A DNA stretch of 64,000 nucleotides from Butyrivibrio hungatei DSM 14810 (GCF_900143205.1 NZ_FRDH01000003.1:310001-374000); one strand, 5' to 3'; shown: positions 34,756-43,883, numbered from the stretch's first letter. Notes: generated by a model not told the origin, from the letters alone. Program-made: numbers and translations.

Positions 34756-36555
34756 TTAAAAGGTTTTCCCGACTATATCATATGCAAAAGATACAACTTC
34801 ATCTCTTTTGTTTGTATCTATGTACTTAAAGACGTTATATATCTGCTTGTGATTGCCACCAACAGTCTCAAGTCCAAGAGCAAGTCCAAGGGCTGCCACT
34901 TCTTCCGGCGCATCAACCTGTCTTGAAAGCATAAGAGCATCAATATGACCATTTTTGACCATCTTAGTGTATGCATAAGCAAAAGCCGCTGCCTGAACAG
35001 CTTCACCTGATGAGGAAGAATAGCCAATCTCACTAAGGATTATGGATCTGACATTACCACTTGTATCAAGCATAGATTCTTTTTGCATGTAATTGGTCAA
35101 AACTTCAATGTTCTCCATTGTGATACATGGAGTTGATTCTGTGTGATTAACGTACTTAGAAGCCTTCCAGAATGCTGTGTTCTCATTTGGAAATGAGTAT
35201 GGATGTGCTGCAAGTCCCCAGTCAATATTGCCGTATTCTGAAATAGATGATGAAAAGATATCTATAACATCCTTGGCATCATAGTCGCCAGTTTTTTCTG
35301 TGTTGTAGGTCCATCTCTGATCTATAGGAATATATACCTTGGCACCTGCATTCTGGCTCTTAATTGCATTGTAAAAGACTCTGAAGGCTCTTGTGAAAGC
35401 TGTTGTATAGGTACCAACATCTGTCTTAGCCATGTAGTTGTACTCTCTACGGGCATTTACCTCATTGGCAATGATCCACATGCTGACGTTACCATGGCCT
35501 GAGCCTGAGTACCTGTTTGCGAGGAAGCTTCCGATAGCTGCAAGAGCCTTGACACCGCTCTCATTGGTTGCATTGAACATGTAATAAGGAGCAGTAGATC
35601 CGCTTCTGGCATCTGGATGTGTGATCTCTGGAAAAGCAGATGTGCTGGCGTTATTGAGGATAATAGCAGCAACATCGATTCCCATCGCATTAAGTCTCTT
35701 AAAGAGATTGTCGTAATCATTTATTATCTGAGCATTGAAGTGATAGGTCACTCCGCCGTAAGAATACTCGATTCCACCTGAAGTCACCAAAATATGTGAC
35801 AGAGGAATATTGTATGCTGCGTATTCACAGCCAAGATCCTGAAGTTCATTTAATCTAAGCGGATATGGTAAAAGTCCCTTTATAGAATCATGACTCATGC
35901 CAGCGTAGTTGTAGCCTGCACATGCTCCAGGATTAGTAATATATTTCGGATGAGAGATGGTTACGTACTGATCATCCTTTTTAACTGCTACTGTAAATTT
36001 GGAAAAGAGCTTGGAATTTGCGCTGCCCTTATTAAGACTTACGGTAAAAGATGTATCATCGCCCTTGTAGATCTTGTCGATTGGCTCTTTATCTGTTATT
36101 CCATCCTCATAGGTTGCCATTTCGAAAAGATAATAATACTTGTCATCACTGGCAGGAATTCCTTCAGAAGTAACGCTGACCTTAACGTTAGTAGAATCAA
36201 CGATATCGCAGCTGGTGATATTAGCAAACTCTGCTGTGTTCTCAGGAGTCATCTCGACTGTGGCTGGCCTGTCAGATAATGCCTTGGAAACTCTCTGTCC
36301 ATCCGATGTGATCTTCTGGATAATGCTCTCATCAACATAAACCACTTCGCTTATATTCTCGCTCTCTACAGACGCTTCATCAACTGATTCCTCAGCCAGC
36401 TCAGCATCTCCGTTGTTGGAGCCTATAAAGAGCCAAATGATCATCGCTACTACAAAAAGAGACGCTATCGCAGCTACTATACCTGTCAGTATCACTATTC
36501 TTTTGTTCTGGCGGGCTTTCCTACCTGTGTGCACTTTGCGTCTTCTCTTTTTCAT
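34756..36555 (-). CDS. Membrane-anchored DUF5722 protein, probable glycosidase
   Basis: A 599-aa protein with AGGAG before its ATG. A basic N-terminus and one TM helix (~20-42) anchor it outside the cell. An acidic linker (~45-75) and a beta domain (~80-200) precede a TIM-barrel-like region (~215-590) matching DUF5722. That region contains WIIANEVNA and ILSEIGYSS, which resemble the acid/base and nucleophile Glu strands of clan GH-A glycosidases. Activity is inferred from fold and motifs. Likely target is an extracellular polysaccharide. Confidence 0.78.
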   Translation of the reverse strand: MKKRRRKVHTGRKARQNKRIVILTGIVAAIASLFVVAMIIWLFIGSNNGDAELAEESVDEASVESENISEVVYVDESIIQKITSDGQRVSKALSDRPATVEMTPENTAEFANITSCDIVDSTNVKVSVTSEGIPASDDKYYYLFEMATYEDGITDKEPIDKIYKGDDTSFTVSLNKGSANSKLFSKFTVAVKKDDQYVTISHPKYITNPGACAGYNYAGMSHDSIKGLLPYPLRLNELQDLGCEYAAYNIPLSHILVTSGGIEYSYGGVTYHFNAQIINDYDNLFKRLNAMGIDVAAIILNNASTSAFPEITHPDARSGSTAPYYMFNATNESGVKALAAIGSFLANRYSGSGHGNVSMWIIANEVNARREYNYMAKTDVGTYTTAFTRAFRVFYNAIKSQNAGAKVYIPIDQRWTYNTEKTGDYDAKDVIDIFSSSISEYGNIDWGLAAHPYSFPNENTAFWKASKYVNHTESTPCITMENIEVLTNYMQKESMLDTSGNVRSIILSEIGYSSSSGEAVQAAAFAYAYTKMVKNGHIDALMLSRQVDAPEEVAALGLALGLETVGGNHKQIYNVFKYIDTNKRDEVVSFAYDIVGKTF

Positions 36556-36574
36556 GTAACTCCTGTTCTATCAG

Positions 36575-37906
36575 TTAACTTTCTTTATTTCTTTCTTTTA
36601 ACTTCTTCATGTGATCACGGATCTTAACTTCGTATCCGTTTCCTGAAGGTCTATAGAACTCTTTGCCATTAAGTTCATAAGGCAAATACTGCTGCTCAAC
36701 ATAATTGTCCGGATAATCGTGAGCATATTTATATCCAATTCCATGTCCCAGCTTACTGGCTGACTTGTAATGTGCATCCTGAAGATGCGCTGGAATTGGA
36801 AGGTTTCCTGTTTCTCTAACCATTTCCATAGCCTCATCTATTGCTACAATTGCGGCGTTACTCTTAGGGGCAGAAGCAATATAGCTTGCAGCCTGCGAAA
36901 GAGTGATCCTTGCTTCGGGCATTCCAAGTCTCTCAACTGCGAGAGAAGCTGCAACCGCAACCTGAAGTGCCTGCGGATCAGCATTGCCTACGTCTTCTGA
37001 AGCACAGACCATCATACGCCTTACTATAAACTTGGGATCTTCTCCGGCGTTTAACATTCTTGCAAGATAGTATACTGCTGCGTCAGGGTCTGATCCTCTC
37101 ATACTCTTGATAAAAGCTGATATTGTGTCGTAGTGATTGTCACCATCTTTGTCATATCTGGCAACCTTCTTTTGGATACACTCCTCCGCCACCTCTTTGG
37201 TGATGTGAATAAGTCCGTCTGCACTACGTTCTGTTGTTAAAATGCCAAGTTCAAGGGCATTAAGCGCATGTCTCGCATCGCCATCAGCAAGGTCTGCAAG
37301 AAAATCTGATGCATCATCCTCAATGACTGCGTTGTAAGCGCCCATACCACGTTCCTTGTCTGTGACCGCTCTGTGCAAAAGAGTCTTGATGTCATCAGCA
37401 GTCAGTGGCTTAAGTTCGAAAATTACTGACCTGGAAATAAGAGCCCCATTTACTTCAAAATACGGATTCTCCGTTGTGGCTCCGATCAGAATAACTGTAC
37501 CATCTTCAACGAACGGTAACAGATAGTCCTGCTGTCCCTTGTTGAATCTATGTATCTCATCGATGAAAAGAATTGTCTTTTTGCCATACATTCCGAGGTT
37601 ATCCTTAGCTTTAGCAACAACCTCTTCCATGTCTTTTTTGCCTGCGATAGTGGCATTTATCTGAGTAAACTCTGCCTTGGTAGTTCCTGCTATGACCTTG
37701 GCAAGAGTGGTCTTACCTGTTCCAGGTGGTCCATACAAAATGATGGAACTTAGCTTGTCTGCTGAAATTGCACGATAAAGAAGCTTGTCTTTAGCAATGA
37801 TGTGCTGCTGTCCAACAACCTCATCAAGTGTCCTTGGACGCATCCTTGCGGCAAGCGGTGATTCCTTTTCCATTGTGTTATTTCTCATATATTCAAACAA
37901 GTCCAT
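36575..37906 (-). CDS. rarA: Replication-associated recombination protein A (RarA/MgsA)
   Basis: A 443-aa AAA+ ATPase of normal length. Walker A is YGPPGTGKTTLAK, Walker B is ILFIDEIHRFNKGQQD, sensor 1 is LIGATTENPYFEVN, and the C-terminal tetramerisation domain (~260-440) includes DPDAAVYYLARML. It acts at stalled replication forks. The start is ATG 37906; no strong binding site is visible there, and ATG 37873 is an alternative. It precedes the DUF5722 gene by 19 bp. Confidence 0.94.
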   Translation of the reverse strand: MDLFEYMRNNTMEKESPLAARMRPRTLDEVVGQQHIIAKDKLLYRAISADKLSSIILYGPPGTGKTTLAKVIAGTTKAEFTQINATIAGKKDMEEVVAKAKDNLGMYGKKTILFIDEIHRFNKGQQDYLLPFVEDGTVILIGATTENPYFEVNGALISRSVIFELKPLTADDIKTLLHRAVTDKERGMGAYNAVIEDDASDFLADLADGDARHALNALELGILTTERSADGLIHITKEVAEECIQKKVARYDKDGDNHYDTISAFIKSMRGSDPDAAVYYLARMLNAGEDPKFIVRRMMVCASEDVGNADPQALQVAVAASLAVERLGMPEARITLSQAASYIASAPKSNAAIVAIDEAMEMVRETGNLPIPAHLQDAHYKSASKLGHGIGYKYAHDYPDNYVEQQYLPYELNGKEFYRPSGNGYEVKIRDHMKKLKERNKES

Positions 37907-37987
37907 AACTACTTAATCTTACTATTTTTGCCCCTAAAAATAAAGCAAAAATCTTTAATATTTATTACCATTTACAGGGGAACTAAT

Positions 37988-38953
37988 TCACTCAAGAAGG
38001 TCTCTACATTTACGGGTGAGAGTATTTAACACTCTCTTTTTATCAAGGGTCCAAAGTGGCTCTACAAGGAGCTTTCTAGGGCCATCTCCTGTCATACGAT
38101 GAATAACAGTTGTTTCTGGTAAAAGAGCTATGCACTCAGCTATAAGATCTGTGTACTCTTCCATGTCCATGAAGTAAAACTCTTCGGAAGTTTTCCCTGC
38201 TACAACGGTGTCTTGTTTTGATCGTGCCCTCTCCTTCCAGTTCAGGTAATCCTGATACATAGCAGTTCCTTTTAGGATCTGCAGGTTCTGAAGCTTGATG
38301 CCGTCAAGGGCAGGATCAAGAACTGCCAGATATTTTACTGTTTTAAGCATGTCCTCTTTTGTTTCGTAAGGAAGCCCCAGGATCACATGAACAACAACTG
38401 TTATTCCCGCATCTTTAAGCGCTTTATATGCTTTTTCAAATACTTTAAGTTCATAGCCTCTATGGAATCTCCTGGCACTTTCCTCATTGATCGTCTGAAG
38501 ACCAAGCTCTATCCACACAGGTTTTATCTGGTTCAGCTCTTTTAACATAGCTAATACACTATCGTCTATACAGTCTGGACGTGTACCAAGAGATAGGATC
38601 ACTATGTCTTCTCGATTTATAACCTTGGTATATAGCTCTTTTAACCTGCTGATGTCACCATATGTGTTGGAAAAGGACTGAAAATATGCAATAAAATGCC
38701 TTGCATCAGTTTTTTGGGAAATAAGCTCCTTGGCATCCTGTATCTGCTGATCTATGCTGCCTGCAGTTACCTGTGCTGCAAAATCTCCGGATCCTCCTTC
38801 AGAACAGAAGGTACAGCCACCTGTAAGTGGTGTTCCGTCTGGCATAAGAATAGAGCCATCTCTGTTAGGGCAGGTACAGCCCGATGACAGAGACAGCCTA
38901 TATATTTTTTCACCATATTTGTTTTTGAGATATGTTGATAATTTCTGGTGCAT
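37988..38953 (-). CDS. Radical SAM protein, YtqA/TIGR01212 family
   Basis: A 321-aa protein from ATG 38951-38953 (AAGTGGAT upstream). An ATG at 38980 overlaps the MATE stop and is possible by coupling. The [4Fe-4S] cluster site is the widely spaced C-x-C ... GGCTFC set within residues ~20-55, as in the TIGR01212 family. Radical SAM barrel motifs follow, including VWIELGLQTINEESA and VVHVILGLPYE. Substrate unknown; the family is widespread in Firmicutes and often called Elp3-like. Confidence 0.88.
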   Translation of the reverse strand: MHQKLSTYLKNKYGEKIYRLSLSSGCTCPNRDGSILMPDGTPLTGGCTFCSEGGSGDFAAQVTAGSIDQQIQDAKELISQKTDARHFIAYFQSFSNTYGDISRLKELYTKVINREDIVILSLGTRPDCIDDSVLAMLKELNQIKPVWIELGLQTINEESARRFHRGYELKVFEKAYKALKDAGITVVVHVILGLPYETKEDMLKTVKYLAVLDPALDGIKLQNLQILKGTAMYQDYLNWKERARSKQDTVVAGKTSEEFYFMDMEEYTDLIAECIALLPETTVIHRMTGDGPRKLLVEPLWTLDKKRVLNTLTRKCRDLLE

Positions 38954-38976
38954 ATTAGATCCACTTCTTTTACTGA

Positions 38977-40419
38977 TCATGCTGTTTTTACTATGTTACG
39001 AACCCAGACCCCGCTTCGGATGAATAGGAATCCGATGATGCATTTTAATATCTCAGTTAAAGAAACCAGCATAAACACTGTAACAACAGGAAGCGTTGTA
39101 CATCTTGCAAGGATAAATGCTGTTGGAACAGAAACTGCCCATGCAAAACAGCTGTCAAATACAAATGTAACAGCAGTCTTGCCACCTGATCTCATAATAA
39201 AATAACTTACGTTAGCAAAAGAGTTGATAGGCATGCATAGAGCAACGATCCAGATACATCTGGTAGCAAGCTGTCTGATCTCTGGCTCAGTGTTATATAT
39301 CTGAGGAATGATAGGTGCAAACATTGCAAGAAGTGACCCCATGACCAGTGTGCTTGCGCAGCTAAGAGCAGCCATTCTCCAAGCTGTTCTGCGGGCTGAT
39401 ACAAGCTTATCAGCGCCAAGCTCCTGTCCTACTATGATTCCCGATGAGTTACCAATTGATAAAAAGACCTCATTAAAGATCTGTGATACTGTTCCACTGA
39501 TGTTCATTGCTGCAATAACTGCAATTCCACGAACTGAGTACTGCTGAAGAAGTGTTGCCTGGGCAAGACTCCATAAAAACTCATTGCAAAGAAGCGGAAG
39601 CGACTTAAACATTATGGTCTTTGCAAGGCTCCAAGGAACATACAAAGTTGTAAATACACCTTTAAAGAAGGGATATTTAGAGTCTTTCTTGTGTGCTCCT
39701 ACCATTACGATCATGAGCTCTGTGAATCTTGAAATAACAGTAGCTATGGCTGCTCCCAAAACTCCCATTTTAGGAAGTCCAAAAAGACCAAAAATGAGAA
39801 GTCCGTTAAATATAAAGTTAACTACCATTGCGATCATTCCTGCTGCCATTGGAAGTGTGGTCTTACCTGATTCACGCATGGCACTTGAATAAACCTGGGT
39901 CAAGCTAAATGGAATAAGACCGATGAGCATGATATCAAGGTATGACATACCATAACCAAGTGTGGCTATCCTGTCTGCATCCAGAGTTTCCTTTGAAATG
40001 TAAAGGGATATCAGATTTTCTTTTGCAAGGAACAAGAAAATGACCGCACCAGTGCAGATAGTGGCCGCTGTCATAAGCTTGAATCTTATGGAATAGCGGA
40101 CTCCATCCATATCTCCTTTACCAAAAAACTGTGTACTGAAGATTCCAGCACCAGCCAGCGATCCCCATATACATAGATAAAAGATAAAAAGTATCTGATT
40201 AACAATGGCAACAGCGGACATAGGAAGCGTTCCCACCTGTCCCACCATAACATTATCAAGAAGTCCAACGATATTGGACAAAGTGTTCTGTATGATCATA
40301 GGAAGCACTATAGTGGCGGCGCGCCTGTAAAAATCAGCATCACCAATAAGACACTCCTTTAGAGTGAACTTATACCTGATTGCTTCCTCTCTATTACTTG
40401 TTTCAAATGTAGATATCAT
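38977..40419 (-). CDS. MATE-family efflux transporter
   Basis: A 480-aa protein with twelve predicted TM helices in two MatE repeats (~35-200 and ~260-420). Typical openings are IVLPMIIQNTLSNIVGLLDNVMVG and the repeat AATLLQQYSVRGIAVIAAMNISG. It exports cationic compounds with Na+ or H+ antiport. Its ATG overlaps the stop of the EamA gene (ATGA at 40416-40419), so the two are translationally coupled; the radical SAM gene follows by overlap or a short gap. Confidence 0.93.
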   Translation of the reverse strand: MISTFETSNREEAIRYKFTLKECLIGDADFYRRAATIVLPMIIQNTLSNIVGLLDNVMVGQVGTLPMSAVAIVNQILFIFYLCIWGSLAGAGIFSTQFFGKGDMDGVRYSIRFKLMTAATICTGAVIFLFLAKENLISLYISKETLDADRIATLGYGMSYLDIMLIGLIPFSLTQVYSSAMRESGKTTLPMAAGMIAMVVNFIFNGLLIFGLFGLPKMGVLGAAIATVISRFTELMIVMVGAHKKDSKYPFFKGVFTTLYVPWSLAKTIMFKSLPLLCNEFLWSLAQATLLQQYSVRGIAVIAAMNISGTVSQIFNEVFLSIGNSSGIIVGQELGADKLVSARRTAWRMAALSCASTLVMGSLLAMFAPIIPQIYNTEPEIRQLATRCIWIVALCMPINSFANVSYFIMRSGGKTAVTFVFDSCFAWAVSVPTAFILARCTTLPVVTVFMLVSLTEILKCIIGFLFIRSGVWVRNIVKTA

Positions 40420-41366
40420 TTTTCCAACTTTCTATAATTAACAATTACAATTCCAAGTGATACTAATAGCAGAGAAATGAGGCTAAGAACTGAAAATGCC
40501 TCCTGTCCTTCTCCAAGGAAGAGAGCCGATAACACAACTCCCATGATAGGATTTACAAATCCAAGAACTGAAACCTTGCTAACTGGATTGTACTTAAGAA
40601 GCACTCCCCAAAGCGTGTAGGCACCTGCAGAAATAAAGCCCATATAAATAAGATTAAGGTAACAGCCACTACTATAAAACACAAGGTTTCCACCAGATAA
40701 TAATCCTATAAAAAATAACACTGCTCCGCCAAGTGCAAACTGATAACCACTGAGTATTACAGGGTTCTCATATTTTGAAAAGATCTTGATACAACAACCA
40801 GATACTGCGTAAAAGAATGCCGCGCAAAGCATTGCTCCCTCGCCCTTAAATGTGATAGGTGCTCCGCTCGTGATAGCTCCCATTCCGCCAAAGAACATGA
40901 TTATTCCTGCAAATCCAAGAGCACAGCCGATCAGTTTTTTGACAGAAGGCTTCTCTAATCTGAACAGAAAAATTGCAAACATTGGCGCAAAGAAGTTTCC
41001 TGAAGCATTTATTATAGAGCCTTTTACACCGGATGTATTAGCAAGTGACATGAAAAAGAAATAGTACTGTCCGATAGTCTGGAATAAAGAAAGGATTGCG
41101 ATATACTTCCATGAACTCTTCTGTGGAATCAGCGCTTTTTTGGAAATAAAGCTTCCAAATACAACTGTCATAACGCCAGCAAGCATGAATCTTGCTCCGG
41201 CAAGCATAAGTCTTGATGCCGTATCAGAAGCATCTATCTTAAATACTTCGTAAGCTATCTTGATTGCTGGAGAAGCGCTTCCCCAGAGAATGCAGCAAAA
41301 GATTGCTGTGATCACCATAATAGGTGTTATTGTCCAAATACTTTTTGAATTCTGTGTGTTTGTCAT
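40416..41366 (-). CDS. EamA/DMT-family transporter
   Basis: A 316-aa protein with ten TM helices in two EamA repeats (~15-150 and ~165-310; GAMLCAAFFYAVSGCCIKIF and AGAYTLWGVLLKYNPVS). The family moves metabolites such as amino acids, nucleotides or sugars. GAGGAC precedes the ATG. It is first of a probable EamA-MATE-radical SAM operon, 24 bp after the tocopherol-cyclase-like gene. Confidence 0.9.
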   Translation of the reverse strand: MTNTQNSKSIWTITPIMVITAIFCCILWGSASPAIKIAYEVFKIDASDTASRLMLAGARFMLAGVMTVVFGSFISKKALIPQKSSWKYIAILSLFQTIGQYYFFFMSLANTSGVKGSIINASGNFFAPMFAIFLFRLEKPSVKKLIGCALGFAGIIMFFGGMGAITSGAPITFKGEGAMLCAAFFYAVSGCCIKIFSKYENPVILSGYQFALGGAVLFFIGLLSGGNLVFYSSGCYLNLIYMGFISAGAYTLWGVLLKYNPVSKVSVLGFVNPIMGVVLSALFLGEGQEAFSVLSLISLLLVSLGIVIVNYRKLEK

Positions 41367-41390
41367 GTTGTCCTCATTCTCATTTTTTAT

Positions 41391-42509
41391 TTAGCAATAC
41401 TCTCCAAACTCACAGCCTACGTTCTCACAAGTTATCTCATCGATAAGCTTTCCTCTGTGATACAGTTTAACAGTTCCTTTACCATTCCCACCGTTCCACA
41501 GCCTGTTATGGAGTTTTTTGCCATTTGGTGCTTCATAGTTAACCAGAAGCATGTCTTTCTTCTGACAAGTTATATCAGTTACCATGCGATTTGTCCATGT
41601 TTTTTGCTCAACATGCCAAATAATTGCTACATCTGTTTCAGAACATTCAAATTTAGTTCTGGTAAAGGTCCAGAACTTGGAGAAGTTAAACTCATAGGGC
41701 TTTCCTTCGTACCAAAATGCCGAAAGGAGCTTTCTGTTTAAGGCAATTGGTCCAACCTTTGGTCTGCCACCACCTATGTCAAAGACGCTATCATGGAGCT
41801 GTCTTCCCAAAACTCTACTAGTGAGATTACAGGATGAAAGCCAAACCCATGGAGATGTAAAATCCTTGCCCCAGTTCTTATCAGCATAGCCATAGCTTGT
41901 CTCTGGCTTTACCAGGTATTTTTGTCCATCAAGGAATATCTCGCCTTCATACTCAGTCTTCATGCCCTCTGCGTGCCAGAACATTTCGAAAGCCTGTAGC
42001 TTCCTAAAGAGTTTTCCTGCGCCATAGCCCACGTTAAATGCTGTCTTTTTACTTATCTTAAGATCCCATGAAATCTCACCAGCACCGCTCATGTATTCAG
42101 GATGCTTTTGTGCGTCCTCTTCTGAAAGCATGACTTTTCCACAAGTCTTGGTTTCTGTAATGAAGTTATCCCCCGCTTTTATAGAATAAGGCACACCCAT
42201 ATTGGCTTCTATCTCATTCCATCCATAGAAGTTGTGGATCTGTTTGGCTCCTTCGCCCCAGCATCCAGCCTTTATCATAAGATAGGATGGCTTTATTTTC
42301 TTTTCTTTATTTTCAGGAAGTTGTCCGAAAACTGGCTTATCACCGCCAAGCTTTGGATTACACAAAAAGAACTCAATAAAAAATGGCTTCTCCTCACCTG
42401 TTTCAGCATTATGTGCTGTAAAAGAATGCCACCACCAGTCGTAGCCCTGCCTTGCCTGTCCTCCAAAAAGCTGGCACTGATTACGTGTGATATCTGATTT
42501 ATTGAACAT
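41391..42509 (-). CDS. Tocopherol-cyclase-like protein
   Basis: A 372-aa protein with AGAGGGAAAA upstream. Its sequence features (QGYDWWWHSFTAHN, KPFFIEFFLCNP, YGYADKNWGKDFTSPWVWL) match the tocopherol cyclase-like family (PF14249), two lipocalin-like beta barrels. Bacterial members are not tocopherol makers, and their role is unknown; binding or modifying a hydrophobic molecule is inferred. No signal peptide. It is co-directional with EamA/MATE (24-bp gap). Confidence 0.75.
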   Translation of the reverse strand: MFNKSDITRNQCQLFGGQARQGYDWWWHSFTAHNAETGEEKPFFIEFFLCNPKLGGDKPVFGQLPENKEKKIKPSYLMIKAGCWGEGAKQIHNFYGWNEIEANMGVPYSIKAGDNFITETKTCGKVMLSEEDAQKHPEYMSGAGEISWDLKISKKTAFNVGYGAGKLFRKLQAFEMFWHAEGMKTEYEGEIFLDGQKYLVKPETSYGYADKNWGKDFTSPWVWLSSCNLTSRVLGRQLHDSVFDIGGGRPKVGPIALNRKLLSAFWYEGKPYEFNFSKFWTFTRTKFECSETDVAIIWHVEQKTWTNRMVTDITCQKKDMLLVNYEAPNGKKLHNRLWNGGNGKGTVKLYHRGKLIDEITCENVGCEFGEYC

Positions 42510-42595
42510 TATTTTTCCCTCTCATAAAAAGCAGTTGTATTCATTCAAGTAATTTTATGCTTATTTGTTGCCTTATTACAGATCATTGTCTACTT

Positions 42596-43300
42596 CTATG
42601 ACCTTATCTCCTGGGTTATATAGAGGCTGTCGTCTGTAACCTTGCACAGATAGAATACTATCTCTACACCTGCTGCCTTTGCTTCATAAAAAGCTTTTGC
42701 AAAATCAGGATCAGTAACTTCATTAGGTCTGACTTCTGTGATTCCTTCGCCTTGTATAACAAAGGCAACGCTAGTGTTATATCCTTTTTTTACAGCATCA
42801 GTAAGTTCTCTAAGGTGCTTGGCTCCGCGCTCGGTGGGTGCATCTGGAAAATATCCAATGCCATCAATGAAGAGCGTACAACCCTTTACCTCCATGAGAT
42901 AGCAGTCAACCTCTTCATCAGCCTTTTTGCTCTGTTTCACAGATGCCCTTCTCTTTTCCATATAGAAATCAATTCTTGAATTGCCAAACTTATACTCTGG
43001 CTGGACTTTGTCATACTCTCCCTGGCATAAAAGCCACTCTTTTACCACCTTGTTAGGAGCCTGGGAATCTATATTGATGATCCTGCCATCTTTCTCAACT
43101 GCCACCAGATCATAAGGAGTCTTTCTCTCAGAATTCTCCGCCTTCTCAAGATACACTGTGCATCCAGGAATCAATAGTTCCTTACATCTTCCAGTATTCT
43201 TTACATGAACAACAAGCTCATTACCATCAACTTCTACATTGGCAATGAATCTGTTGGGTCTTGATATGAACTTAGCTTTAACAATGTTTTTGTACTTCAT
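42596..43300 (-). CDS. sfsA: Sugar fermentation stimulation protein homologue SfsA
   Basis: A 234-aa protein of normal SfsA length: an N-terminal OB-like domain (~1-80; KAKFISRPNRFIANVEVDG, VHVKNTGRC) and a nuclease-like domain (~85-230) with YLMEVKGCTLF and FPDAPTERGAKHLREL. The molecular function is not settled; it is nucleic-acid-associated in Escherichia coli. No ribosome binding site precedes the ATG; a promoter places transcription start on the A of the ATG, so it is a leaderless candidate. Confidence 0.92.
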   Translation of the reverse strand: MKYKNIVKAKFISRPNRFIANVEVDGNELVVHVKNTGRCKELLIPGCTVYLEKAENSERKTPYDLVAVEKDGRIINIDSQAPNKVVKEWLLCQGEYDKVQPEYKFGNSRIDFYMEKRRASVKQSKKADEEVDCYLMEVKGCTLFIDGIGYFPDAPTERGAKHLRELTDAVKKGYNTSVAFVIQGEGITEVRPNEVTDPDFAKAFYEAKAAGVEIVFYLCKVTDDSLYITQEIRS

Positions 43301-43306
43301 AAAGAT

Positions 43307-43335
43307 AGTTTAAAGTATGTGGAAGGTTTATTCAA
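43307..43335 (-). promoter_or_regulatory. Promoter abutting the sfsA ATG
   Basis: Minus-strand TTGAAT (43330-43335), 17-bp spacer, TAAACT (43307-43312). Six bases remain before the ATG at 43300, so transcription is predicted to begin at the start codon. Confidence 0.55.
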
Positions 43336-43365
43336 ACCGTTCGGTTGGTGCTATTGTTTTATGGA

Positions 43366-43393
43366 TTGTATTTTTTTACCAATATGTTATTAT
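43366..43393 (+). promoter_or_regulatory. Promoter of the candidate antisense RNA
   Basis: TTGTAT (43366-43371), 16-bp spacer, TATTAT (43388-43393). It would start an RNA near 43400 that ends in the shared terminator. Confidence 0.45.
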
Positions 43394-43399
43394 GTTCTT

Positions 43400-43490
43400 A
43401 CAAAGGTGCTACCGATAGACGGTTGGCTCCAACATTAGTTACAAATCAAAAAAGACCGGTAACTTTGCTAGAGTTGTGGCGGTCTTTTTT
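43400..43490 (+). ncRNA. Candidate antitoxin RNA, convergent with the small toxin gene
   Basis: A ~90-nt RNA is predicted from the promoter at 43366-43393 to the bidirectional hairpin at 43448-43490. Its 3' ~43 nt are complementary to the 3' end of the peptide transcript from the other strand. Its 5' part carries CGATAGACGGTTGGCTCC, nearly the same as the 5' part of the opposing RNA (CGGTAGGCGGTTGGCTC). CTCCAA in it can pair with TTGGAG at the peptide mRNA's ribosome binding site. The layout resembles the RNA I/RNA II par locus of pAD1. Transcription and regulation are inferred. Confidence 0.4.
43448..43490. terminator. Shared bidirectional terminator of the small-toxin module
   Basis: AAAAAAGACCG (43448-43458) pairs perfectly with CGGTCTTTTTT (43480-43490). 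It gives a T tract in both directions. Confidence 0.85.
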
Positions 43491-43501
43491 GATGCTTAAA
43501 A

Positions 43502-43615
43502 TTACTTCTTTAGACTTATGTAAATACTGTAGATCGTAACACCTATACTTATAAGCGTTACTACAATACTCACACAAGTGATAGTTTCTTCTAGCAACAA
43601 TTCTGCTCCCGTCAT
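43502..43615 (-). CDS. Candidate type I toxin: 37-aa hydrophobic peptide
   Basis: The ORF runs from ATG 43613-43615 to TAA 43502-43504. It begins MTGAELLLEE, has one ~22-residue hydrophobic helix (TCVSIVVTLISIGVTIYSIY) and ends in a basic ISLKK. This is the size and design of membrane-acting type I toxins (Fst, TxpA, TisB). GGAGGG lies 16 nt upstream, closer to an overlapping 59-aa reading frame (43446-43625) that runs through the terminator; which frame is used cannot be settled here. The promoter contains a LexA-like box. I recognise the class, not a named family. Confidence 0.45.
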   Translation of the reverse strand: MTGAELLLEETITCVSIVVTLISIGVTIYSIYISLKK

Positions 43616-43712
43616 TATTTCTCATCAGCATCCCTCCAAAATGAATAAGAGAGTTCTCAGATAAAAATCTGGCAAAGAGCCAACCGCCTACCGTAAATGA
43701 TAGCACATTGGT

Positions 43713-43741
43713 ATTTTAGCAAACATCTGTTCGAATATCAA
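43713..43741 (-). promoter_or_regulatory. Small-toxin promoter with a LexA (SOS) box in the spacer
   Basis: Minus-strand TTGATA (43736-43741), 17-bp spacer, TAAAAT (43713-43718). Between them, at 43720-43733, is CGAACAGATGTTTG, matching the Firmicutes LexA consensus CGAACRNRYGTTYC at all but the last base. LexA bound here would block RNA polymerase, making the module DNA-damage inducible. Confidence 0.6.
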
Positions 43742-43796
43742 TGATTCTTTTTACATGTTTTCTTGCTTTGCATAATGTTAAAAGATATGTATTTTC

Positions 43797-43857
43797 ATTT
43801 GACGCGCGTCAAATATATTCATATAATTGTTATAGAGATATTTGACGCACGTCAAAT
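43797..43857 (+). promoter_or_regulatory. Promoter and twin palindromic operators of the HipA-like operon
   Basis: ATTTGACGCGCGTCAAAT (43797-43814) is a perfect 18-bp palindrome, and ATTTGACGCACGTCAAAT (43840-43857) is the same with one central change. Their centres are 43 bp apart, about four helical turns. The -35 TTGACG (43799-43804) lies inside the first, followed after 17 bp by TATAAT (43822-43827); the second covers the start of the transcript. This is a textbook arrangement for autorepression. Confidence 0.85.
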
Positions 43858-43883
43858 AGTTTTGCATGGTGAGGTTTTATATT

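Noticed and set aside
43345-43539. 64-aa plus-strand ORF across the small-toxin terminator
   Set aside because: No ribosome binding site and it spans the antisense RNA promoter and terminator hairpin.
43446-43625. 59-aa basic ORF overlapping the hydrophobic peptide
   Set aside because: It is better placed relative to GGAGGG, but it reads through the terminator and its composition is not protein-like; kept only as an alternative frame.
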